Assembly (NCBI GenBank): GCA_963730395.1
Contig: CAVSSK010000011.1
Span: 62,001 to 126,000, forward strand
From: Bog-473 sp963730395
GTDB taxonomy: Bacteria; Actinomycetota; Acidimicrobiia; Acidimicrobiales; RAAP-2
DNA: 64,000 nucleotides
Direction of reading: 5' to 3'
Shown: positions 56,470 through 64,000 of the stretch, in pieces
Position numbering within the stretch: the stretch's first letter is position 1
How the letters are laid out: the number at the start of each line of letters is the position of its first letter
Translations under genes and position numbers: made by a program
Notes under the pieces: generated by a model
Told to the model about the DNA's origin: nothing
Database searches by the model: none
The model's input: the letters and a program-made list of their open reading frames with translations, nothing else

Positions 56470-56500
56470 GGGACCCCAGGGCGCCGGGCCATCCGGGGGG

Positions 56501-57796
56501 TCACTCCAGACCGTTGGCGCCGGCGACCTGCCCGAGCCACCGCGCGGAAGGCTTGACCGTCCGGGCGAAAGTCTCTCTGTCCACCGAGACGAGCCCGAAC
56601 GTGATCGCATAGCCCGCGTTCCACTCGAAATTGTCGAGGAGAGTCCAGTGCAGGTAGCCGCGGACGTCGACGCCGTCGTCGACGCACCCGGCCAGACCCT
56701 CGAGCGCGCGTCGCGTGTAGGCGATCCGGGCCTCGTCGTCGTCGGTGGCCATGCCGTTCTCCGTCACCAGCACGGGGACCCGGGCGACGTCGGCGGCCAG
56801 CCGCACGGTGTGCCCGAGGGCCTCCGGGTAGACCTCCCAACCTGTCTGCATCGTCGGCACTCCCTCATGGGGTGGCACGTTGCCGTCCGGGCCGATCAGC
56901 GAGCGCGAATAGGTTTGCACACCGACGAAGTCGTCGTCCCTCGACACGGCGAGCCAGTCCGTCTGGCCCCGTTCACGAGCCTCCCTCCAGCGGTCCTCCC
57001 CACCGGGTGCCGGCTGCAGATCGATCAGCGCCAGCGTCCACCCGACCTTCACGTGCGGGGCGGCCGACTTGATTGCCTCCTTGGCGGACCGGTGCCCCGC
57101 CGACATCCGCTCCACGTCGGATGCGATGAGCCCCATCCGGTAGCGGGTCGGGTCGAAGCCGCCGACACCGGGGGAGCCCACCTCCGAGGGCCCGGGCGCG
57201 GACCGTCGGCCGCCGGTGCCCATGGCCAGGACCCCCGTGGTCGCCAGCATGGCCATGAGGTTGGGCTCGTTGAGCGTGCAGACCCAGGACAACAGGTCGC
57301 CGAGGTGCTCGGTGACACGAGAGGCGTAACGGCCGAATCGTTCGGGGGAGCTCTCGGCCGCCCATCCGCCCCCGCCGGCCATCCAGCGGGGCAGTGTGAA
57401 GTGGTTGTAGGTCACGACCGGCGTCACCCCGTTGCTCAGGCAACAATCGAGCATCCGTCGATAGTGGTCCAGGGCGGCCCGGGAGAAGTAGCCGGGCTCC
57501 GGCTCGATGCGCGACCACTCGAGGGAGAACCGGTACGCGGTGAGACCCAGCTCGGCCAGCATCGCGATGTCCTCGGGGTAGCGGTGGTAGTGGTCGCAGG
57601 CGTCGCCCGAGGGCTCGGTGAACGTCGAGTTCTCCGCCCATTCGAGCGGCCACAGGTCGGCGTTGACGTTCCCGCCCTCCACCTGGTGGCCGGCCGTCGC
57701 GGCACCCCAGAGGAAGCCGTCGGGGAACGGGGTCACGGCCTTGGCGCCTGGCGCTCGCACTGGAGCGCCGTTGCCGGAAGTGTCAACGCTGCCCAC
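56501..57796 (-). CDS. GH1 beta-glucosidase
   Basis: The protein has 431 residues from the GTG at 57794-57796. The barrel begins FPDGFLWGAATAGHQVEGGN, a textbook GH1 start. The acid/base Glu is in VCTLNEPNLMA and the nucleophile Glu is in VPVLVTENGMATDD. Further blocks are YRFSLEWSRIEPEPG and HWTLLDNFEWNAGY. I reject the longer frame from 57922 because it would overlap the palindromic operator at 57889-57904 and adds only non-conserved residues. The exact start is uncertain. Intracellular. Divergent from the second GH3 gene. Confidence 0.9.
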   Translation of the reverse strand: MGSVDTSGNGAPVRAPGAKAVTPFPDGFLWGAATAGHQVEGGNVNADLWPLEWAENSTFTEPSGDACDHYHRYPEDIAMLAELGLTAYRFSLEWSRIEPEPGYFSRAALDHYRRMLDCCLSNGVTPVVTYNHFTLPRWMAGGGGWAAESSPERFGRYASRVTEHLGDLLSWVCTLNEPNLMAMLATTGVLAMGTGGRRSAPGPSEVGSPGVGGFDPTRYRMGLIASDVERMSAGHRSAKEAIKSAAPHVKVGWTLALIDLQPAPGGEDRWREARERGQTDWLAVSRDDDFVGVQTYSRSLIGPDGNVPPHEGVPTMQTGWEVYPEALGHTVRLAADVARVPVLVTENGMATDDDEARIAYTRRALEGLAGCVDDGVDVRGYLHWTLLDNFEWNAGYAITFGLVSVDRETFARTVKPSARWLGQVAGANGLE

Positions 57797-57888
57797 CCTT
57801 CTCCGCGGTTCGAGATTGCTGACTGTGGTGCCGAGGCGTGGTGGCACATGGCCTCGCGCCCCCGGGACTCCGGATACTAGCGAGGTAT

Positions 57889-57904
57889 CTGCAAAGCTTT
57901 GCAG
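57889..57904. promoter_or_regulatory. Perfect 16-bp palindrome between divergent GH1 and GH3 genes
   Basis: CTGCAAAGCTTTGCAG is its own exact reverse complement. It lies in the 177-bp gap between the GH1 start (57796) and the GH3 start (57974), ~70 bp before the latter. It is a likely binding site for a dimeric (LacI/GntR-like) sugar regulator not encoded in this window. Confidence 0.6.
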
Positions 57905-57973
57905 GGACCAACCACGGTCCATGTGCGGTCGGGGTCAGCGCAGTCGGGGCCAAGGAGGATCGGAGGACCGAGG

Positions 57974-60131
57974 ATGACGGCGTTCGAGGAAGCGGTAGAC
58001 GCGGTGCGGGAAGGGCGCCCGATCGGGGAGGTGGCGCGTCGGCTCTACGAGGGGCTCGGCGACGAGGAGCGTCTGTGGTTGCTCGACGGCGACGAGGACT
58101 TCTGGCCGGGCCTCGCCCGCTTCAGGTCGGAGGGGTACAACCGGGTGCCGATCGTGCACGGCGCCATCGAACGGCTCGGCATCCCCGGCACCCGGTTCGT
58201 CGACGGCCCGCGCGGGTGTGTGGCCGGCGCGGGCACGGCCTTCCCGGTGTCGGTGGCGCGTGGCGCCACCTGGGACGTCGCCCTGGAGGAGCGGGTCGGT
58301 GACGTGATCGGGCGGGAGATCCGGGCTCAGGGAGGGAACTTCTTCGGCGGGGTCTGCGTGAACCTCCCCAGGCACCCGGCCTGGGGCAGGGCACAGGAGA
58401 CGTACGGCGACGACCCCTTCCATCTGGGCGAGTTCGGGGCGGCGCTCACCCGCGGGGCCCAACGGTGGGTGATGGCGTGTGTCAAGCACTACGCCCTGAA
58501 CTCCATGGAGAACGCCCGCTTCAGCGTGGACGTCTCGGTGGACGAGGCGACCCTGCACGACGTCTACCTGCCGCATTTCAAGCGGGTCGCCGACGAGGGC
58601 GTGGCCGCGGTGATGGGGGCGTACAACTCGGTCAACGGCGAGTGGTGCGGACAGAGCTCCTATCTCCTGACCAGCGTGCTGCGGGACATGTGGGACTGGG
58701 GCGGCATCACGGTCACCGACTTCATCTGGGGCATGCGGGACGGTGCCAAGGCGCTGAACGCAGGGATGGACCTCGAGGAACCGTTCCGCCAACAGCGGGC
58801 CGAACATCTGCGCGGCCAGCTGGAGGAGGGCGAGACGTCGTGGTCGATGGTGGAACGCGCGGGCACCCGGCTCCTGGCCGCCCAGCTGCGCTCGTACGCC
58901 TCCCGGATCCCGAACGACCCGTCGATCGACGTCATGGCCGACGCGGAAGCCCGGGCCCTGGCTCGCACCGTGGCCGCCCGGTCCATCGTCCTCCTCAAGA
59001 ACGTGCCGGTCGGGGGGACACCGGTCCTCCCTCTCGATCCCGACTCCGTCGGGACCATCGCCGTCATCGGCCGCTTGGCCACCGCGCCCAACATGGGCGA
59101 CCACGGTTCGTCTGACGTGCGCCCTCCTTCGTTCGCCACACCGCTCGAAGGCGTACGCGCGGCCTTCCCGGGGAGCCGGATCGTCCACGTGGGATCGGAT
59201 GACGTCCGGGCCGCCCGCGACGCGGCTGCGTCCGCCGACGTCGCGATCGTCGTGGCCGGTTACGACGCACACGACGAGGGCGAGTTCGTCGGGCCGAGCG
59301 CCGTCTCGGCGCCGGAGCTGTTCTCGCTCTTCCCCCCGCTGCCGGATGAGATGAGAAGCGTCCGTCGACGCCGACGCTGAAGGCGAAGGAAGGAGTCATG
59401 GCGGTGACCGCGCCTCACTTTCCCTGCGTGGAAGTGACGAGGACATCATTGGCGCCGTCGCCATCGCCAACCCGTCGACCGTCGTCGTCCTCGTCGCCTC
59501 CGGCCCCGTGCTCACGGAGTCCTGGAGGCCGCAGGTGCCCGCGCTCATCATGCTGTGGTACCCCGGGATGGAAGGGGGGCACGCGCTGGCCCAGGTGTTG
59601 ACCGGCGAGCACAATCCGACCGGGCGTCTGCCTTTCGCCGTTCCGACGTCGGAGGCACATCTGCCTTCCTTCGACCGCGACGCGACGGTCGTGACCTATG
59701 ACCGCTTTCACGGGCAACGCCTCCTCGACCGTCTTGGGGTGCCTGCGGCGTTCCCGCACGGGTTCGGTCTCTCCTACACGACGTTCGCCATTCCGGCAGC
59801 CACCGTCGACGCGGTGGGGGAGCACGAGGTGACGTTGACCGTGCAGGTGGCCAACACCGGCGGAAGGGACGGTGGCCACGTCGTCCAGGTCTACGGGCGG
59901 GCGCGGACCGGGGCCTACGCCGGCGAGTCGATGCTGGTCGGGTTCGCTCCCGTCTTCGCGCCGGCGGGTGCGACGGTGTCGGTACCGGTGCAGGTGTCGC
60001 TCGCGCCCTTGGCCGTGTGGGACCCCGTCCGCCGGCGGCGGGTCCCTCCCTCGACCTCCGATGTCGAGTTGGAGGTCGGAGCGCATGCGCACGATCCCGG
60101 CGCCCTGAGCCTGCAACTCGCGCCGCCCTGA
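57974..60131 (+). CDS. GH3 glycosidase, second copy (one frameshift)
   Basis: The ATG at 57974 follows GGAGGACCGAGG. The N-domain has GIPGTRFVDGPRGCVAG, MACVKHYALNSMENARF, and the nucleophile region GGITVTDFIWGM. The sandwich domain follows (ARSIVLLKNVPVGGTP). At about 59353 a single-base shift changes the frame. It resumes as SVDADAEGEG, DEDIIGAVAIANPSTVVVLV, YPGMEGGHALAQVLTGEHNP, and a Fn3-like tail ending at 60131. About 718 residues when corrected. There is no PA14 insert, unlike the first copy. Cytoplasmic. It is probably in an operon with the GH2 gene 98 bp downstream. Confidence 0.85.
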
Positions 60132-60187
60132 CCCGCCTTCCCGGGCGCGCCTCGGCATCGCGCTGCAGTGCTGACCGGTTCGAGCGC

Positions 60188-60203
60188 ATGGTAGCGGTAA
60201 CAT
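60188..60203. promoter_or_regulatory. LacI-type imperfect palindrome before the GH2 gene
   Basis: ATGGTAGCGGTAACAT is symmetric at 12 of 16 positions around a central CG, matching the general form of LacI-family operators (TGGTAACGTTACCA-like). It lies 26 bp upstream of the GH2 ATG. Confidence 0.4.
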
Positions 60204-60228
60204 TCATGGCGGCCTAAGATGCCTCGGC

Positions 60229-62677
60229 ATGCGCCGGAGCCCCCTGAACGACGGCTGGACGGTTCGACAGAAGTCCAACCGCTTCACGGAGCGGTTGGGG
60301 ACGGGCCCGGAGCCGGTCCCCGTGACGTTGCCCCACGACGCGCTGATCGGCGCAGAGCGGTTGCCGTCGGGCGACGCCGCCGTCCGGGTACTTCCCCGCC
60401 GGGACGTGGCAGTACCGCAGGATGCTCGAGTTCCCGGCCGATGACGCGGGCACCTCGGTCTCCCTGGAGTTCGAGGGCATCTACCGCGATGCGCTGGTCT
60501 ACGTCAACGACGGCCTGGCCGCCCACCGGCCTGGCGGCTACTCGGACTTCGTCGTGCCGGTGGACCACCTGCTCCGCTTCGGCGAGCCCAACGAGCTGAA
60601 GGTGGAGGCCCGGACGCACGAGGACAGTCGGTGGTACCCAGGAGCCGGCATCTACCGGAATGTCTGGCTCCTCCAGGCGGGCCCCGTGCACATTGCGCCG
60701 GGTGGCCTGCAGGTGCGCACGCCCGAGATCGACGACGACGTCGCGGCAGTCTCCGTCGCCGTCGACGTGCGCAACCGTTCGGTCGCGACCTCGGGCGCGG
60801 TGGTCCGCACGGAGCTGCTCGACCGTGACGGCTCGATCGTGACCTGGGATGAGGCGACGGTCACGGCGGTCCCCGGCGACACCGTGACGGTCCGGCGCAG
60901 GCTGTACGTCACCCGGCCGCGCCGTTGGGGCCCCGATGACCCGTATCTGTACACCTGCATGGTCGCACTCCTGGCCGGCGAGGAGGTGCTCGACGAGGAG
61001 TCGACCACCTTCGGCATCCGCTCTCTGACCGCTGATCCGGTGCGGGGCCTGCGCATCAACGGGGAGCCGGTCCTCCTGCGAGGAGCGTGCGTCCACCACG
61101 ACAACGGACCGCTCGGAGCGGCGACGATCGACCGGGCCGAGGAACGGCGGGTCGAGTTGCTGAAGGCGGCGGGGTTCAACGCGATCAGGAGCGCGCACAA
61201 CCCCCTGAGCAAGCCGATGCTCGCGGCGTGTGACCGCGCCGGCCTGCTGGTGATGGACGAGGCGTTCGACATGTGGGAGGAGCCCAAGAGCGAGGACGAC
61301 TACGCACTGCGGTTTCCTGACTGGTGGGAGGCCGACATCGAGGCGATGGTCCGCAAGGACGTCAACCACCCGAGCGTCATCCTCTACAGCATCGGCAACG
61401 AGATCCCAGAGGTGGGTCGGCCCCATGGGGCGCGCCTCGGGCGGGCGCTGGCCGAGAAGGTGCGGTCGCTCGACGGCACCCGCCTCGTCACCCAGGCCGT
61501 CAGCGGGCTCCTCGTCGGGGGTGCCGAGCTCTTCGCGGAGCTGAGGAACGAGATCGACGGCTCCATGACGGACGAGGAGACGGGTGTGAACACCGCCCTG
61601 ACCAACTTGGCGGACCGGCTGAACAAGCTGATGCTCTCGCCCGTGGTGGCCACGAACTCGGCGGAGACCCTCTCGTACCTGGACGTCGCCGGGTACAACT
61701 ACATGGACTCCCGCTACGAGCTGGACGGTGGCCTGTACCCCAATCGGGTGATCGTCGGCAGCGAGACGCATGCGGCCGCCATCGCCACGGGGTGGGCCGA
61801 GGTGGTCAGGCTTCCCCACCTCATCGGGGACTTCACGTGGACGGGCTGGGACTACCTGGGTGAAGCCGGGATCGGCCGCGTCGAGTACAGCGAGCCGGGA
61901 GAGCCTCCACCGTCGCAGTCGTTCATGGGCGGGTACCCGTGGCTGACCGCCTGGTGCGGCGACATCGACATCACCGGACACCGCCGCCCGCAGTCGTACT
62001 ACCGCGAGATCGTCTTCGGCTTACGGGCGGACCCCTACGTGGCCGTGCGCCGCCCCGAGCACCACGGCCAGGCCCCGCACTCCACACCCTGGTCGTGGAG
62101 CGACGCCGTCTCGTCGTGGAGTTGGGACGGGTCGGAGGGCGCCCCGGTGACGGTCGAGGTGTATGCGGACGCCGACGAGGTCGAGCTCGTGCTGAACGGG
62201 CAGTCTCTGGGCCGGCGGCCGGCGGGCCCCGGTCACCGCTTCACGGCCGAATTCGAGACCGTGTTCGAGCCCGGCCTCCTCGAGGCCGTCGCCCTGCGTG
62301 CGGGCGAGGAGGTCGGCCGAGTGGGGGTCCGCTCCGCGTCGGGCCCGGTGCTGCTGGAGGCCACCGTCGATCGTCCCGTGATCGGCGCCCACCCCGGTGA
62401 CCTGGCCTTCGTCGACCTCACACTGGTGGACGGCGCCGGGTCGCTCCACAGCTCTGCCGACCGGATGATCCACGTGGAGGTCGATGGCCCCGGTGGGCTG
62501 CAGGCGCTCGGGAGCGCGAACCCCGCCGGTACCGAGGGCTTCACGAGCGCTTCGTGTACCACCTTCGACGGGCGTGCCCTCGCCGTGATCCGTCCGACGG
62601 GGGAGGGGAGGATCACCGTGACCGCCACGGCCGACGGGTGCGAACCTCAGCGCCTGGAGATCGATGCCACGGCCTGA
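60229..62677 (+). CDS. GH2 glycosidase (beta-galactosidase-like, one frameshift)
   Basis: The N-terminal sugar-binding domain begins MRRSPLNDGWTVRQ and TLPHDALIGAERLPSG. A one-base shift near 60386 leads to GYFPAGTWQYRRMLEFPADD. Then come the jelly-roll (SLEFEGIYRDALVYVNDGLA), the sandwich (WGPDDPYLYTCMVAL) and the TIM barrel with LLRGACVHHDNGPLG, the acid/base Glu in YSIGNEIPEVG, and the nucleophile in IVGSETHAAAIATGW. A C-terminal beta domain ends at 62677. About 815 residues when corrected. The lack of a signal peptide and the GalT gene 60 bp downstream favour beta-galactosidase activity. Beta-glucuronidase cannot be excluded. Confidence 0.85.
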
Positions 62678-62737
62678 CCGGCGTCGCCATCGCGGTGATC
62701 GTGGCGAGAGGAGGCCCCGTCTACGGGTGCCGGACGC

Positions 62738-63742
62738 GTGGCCGGGAGCTCCGCGCGGATGACCTGGGAGCTCAGATGGCACCCGTTCCGGGGCCAATGG
62801 GTCCTCTTCACCTCGCACCGGGACGCCCGTCCGTGGATCGGCGAGATCGTCCCCCCCGAAGAGCCTCCCGTGCCCGAGGACAACGCACTGGCGCCGGGCG
62901 GGAGACGCATCGCCGGGACCAATCCCGAGTACCGGGGCGTGTTCGTCTTCACCAACGACCTCCCCGTGTTCTCGCCCGAGGCACCGGAGCCGATGCTCGG
63001 CGACGACCTGTACCGGACCCGTCGTGCGGGGGGCACGGCGGAGGTGATCTGCTACCACCACGATGCCGGCCGGTCCATGGCCGACCTCACGGACGACGAG
63101 ATGTCCGCCATCGTCACCACGTGGCGCGACCGGACGCATGCGCTCCAATCGGAGGAGGGCGTCGCACACGTGCTCATCTTCGAGAACCGCGGTGCAACCG
63201 TGGGCACCTCCAATCCGCACCCGCATTGCCAGGTCTATGCCGGATCGCTGGTCTACGCCACCATGGCTCGCGAGGCGGAGGTCGCGCGTGAGCACCACCG
63301 CCGAACGGGCCGACCCTTGCTCGGAGACGTGATCGAACGGGAGTTGGCGGGACCGCGTGTCATCAGCGAGGGCGAGCACTTCTTTGCCTGTGTCCCGTGG
63401 TTCGCCCAGTACGCGTACGAAGTGCACGTGCTGCCCCGCATGCCGGCGACCTCTCTCGTGGACCTCGACGACCACTGCTGCGGATCGCTGGCGCTCGTCC
63501 TCCGTGACGTCGTGCGGCGCTACGACGCCCTGTGGGGGTTCCGCATGCCCTACGTCCTCGCGGTGCATCAGGCACCGGTCGGCGATCATCCTCACTACCC
63601 GTTCCACATCGAGCTGCACCCGCCCCTTCGGGCTCCCGGCCTGCTGAAGTACCTGGCGGGTCCCGAGGTCGGCGGCGGGTCGATGACCAACGAGTCGGAT
63701 CCGGACGAGAAGGCGGCGGAGCTCCGTGCCACCCTCGGCTGA
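62738..63742 (+). CDS. galT: Galactose-1-phosphate uridylyltransferase
   Basis: The protein has 334 residues from the GTG at 62738. An ATG at 62759 (MTWELRWHPFRGQWVL) is an equally good start. The nucleophile His is in the HPH motif of GATVGTSNPHPHCQVYA. The second half has AYEVHVLPRMPATSLVDL and the metal-like HYPFHIELHPPLRAPG. It exchanges UMP between UDP-glucose and galactose-1-phosphate in the Leloir pathway. It follows the GH2 gene and overlaps the next gene by 17 bp, so the three form one operon for galactose use. Confidence 0.9.
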   Translation: MAGSSARMTWELRWHPFRGQWVLFTSHRDARPWIGEIVPPEEPPVPEDNALAPGGRRIAGTNPEYRGVFVFTNDLPVFSPEAPEPMLGDDLYRTRRAGGTAEVICYHHDAGRSMADLTDDEMSAIVTTWRDRTHALQSEEGVAHVLIFENRGATVGTSNPHPHCQVYAGSLVYATMAREAEVAREHHRRTGRPLLGDVIERELAGPRVISEGEHFFACVPWFAQYAYEVHVLPRMPATSLVDLDDHCCGSLALVLRDVVRRYDALWGFRMPYVLAVHQAPVGDHPHYPFHIELHPPLRAPGLLKYLAGPEVGGGSMTNESDPDEKAAELRATLG

Positions 63743-64000
63743 CGAGGCGCGGCGCCTGCTCTGCCGGCTCGGTGAGCACGTCCGCGCCCTCGTCACCGGC
63801 TCCCGTGGCATGGAGATGTCGGTGGTGGCGGGGGAGACCGTGGCCGACACCATCTACGCCATCGACCGCGTGGCGGACGACGCGTTGCTGGTCTGGTTCG
63901 AGGAGCACTGGCCCGACGTCCGGGTGGTGTCCGAAGGGCTCGACGAGCCGGTCGTCGTCGGCCGGAAGGCGGAGTGGACCGTGATCGTGGACACCATCGA
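63726..64000 (+). CDS. Inositol-monophosphatase-like protein, N-terminal part (cut by window)
   Basis: From the GTG at 63726, inside the end of galT, a frame stays open to the window edge. It includes LCRLGEHVRALVTG, DTIYAIDRVADDALLVWFEE and VVSEGLDEPVVVG. The D-x-x-A and VSEGL segments resemble the start of IMPase/FBPase-type phosphatases, in which a Glu-rich metal site follows. Only ~91 residues are visible and the DPxDGT motif lies beyond the edge, so the call is tentative. The 17-bp overlap implies cotranscription with galT. Confidence 0.5.
   Translation, partial: MPPSADEARRLLCRLGEHVRALVTGSRGMEMSVVAGETVADTIYAIDRVADDALLVWFEEHWPDVRVVSEGLDEPVVVGRKAEWTVIVDTI

Overview
The window is high-G+C DNA (roughly two thirds G+C by eye) with dense, strongly codon-biased genes. 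The gene families point to an actinobacterium, most likely in or near the class Acidimicrobiia. The evidence is a WS/DGAT wax-ester acyltransferase, a split menaquinol-type cytochrome b, fused branched-chain-amino-acid-type ABC transporter polypeptides, and catabolic sets of CaiB, Baeyer-Villiger and SDR enzymes. The class assignment is an inference and was not tested by alignment.

Layout. (1) 1-4.4 kb: the end of a wax-ester synthase/DGAT gene, a Ser-rich secreted protein, a leftward cytochrome b operon, a methyltransferase and tRNA-Gly(GCC). (2) 4.4-26.6 kb: an accessory zone. It starts at the tRNA gene, carries a diverged copy of the tRNA 3' half at 6.4 kb, two 47-bp direct repeats 20 kb apart (6.3 and 26.6 kb), a dispersed inverted repeat, a decayed IS110 element, small hypothetical proteins, a secreted beta-helix protein, an ECF sigma/membrane-partner pair, a sulfotransferase, an Rpf-like muralytic protein, a periplasmic binding protein, and an SDR/Baeyer-Villiger/CoA-transferase set. 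(3) 26.6-37.5 kb: a Cys-free peroxiredoxin-fold protein, a GH15 glucoamylase/trehalase-like enzyme, a cupin, a zinc alcohol dehydrogenase, two gene remnants, DegV, an acyl-CoA ligase, a flavin monooxygenase and a DUF3237 protein. (4) 37.5-48.4 kb: an esterase with a PKD-like tail, a TetR regulator, and an unusual transport locus. The transport locus has two type-1 solute-binding proteins, one polypeptide fusing LivH, LivM and LivG modules, and one fusing a complete MFS carrier to a LivF-type ATPase. (5) 49.1-64 kb: a glycoside-catabolism locus with TetR, GH3+PA14, GH78 rhamnosidase, amidohydrolase, GH1, a second GH3, GH2, galactose-1-phosphate uridylyltransferase and the start of an inositol-phosphatase-like gene.

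How the parts may work together (inference). None of the GH3, GH78, GH1 or GH2 enzymes shows a signal peptide, so the glycosidic substrate would have to be imported before hydrolysis. The adjacent fused transporters are the obvious candidates. GH78, GH1/GH3, GH2 and GalT together would remove rhamnose, glucose and galactose units and feed galactose to the Leloir pathway. The amidohydrolase, flavin monooxygenase, DUF3237 protein, acyl-CoA ligase and esterase nearby suggest that the aglycone, for example a plant phenolic or terpenoid glycoside, is also processed. The MFS-ABC fusion is the most unusual gene here.

Quality note. About a dozen otherwise well-conserved genes, including cytochrome b, LivG, GH2, GH3 and GH15, carry single-base frameshifts. 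Many of these are probably assembly indels, so such genes are annotated as one CDS with the shift point stated. True decay is likely for the IS110, PknH-like, HisN-like, MmyB-like and SDR remnants.
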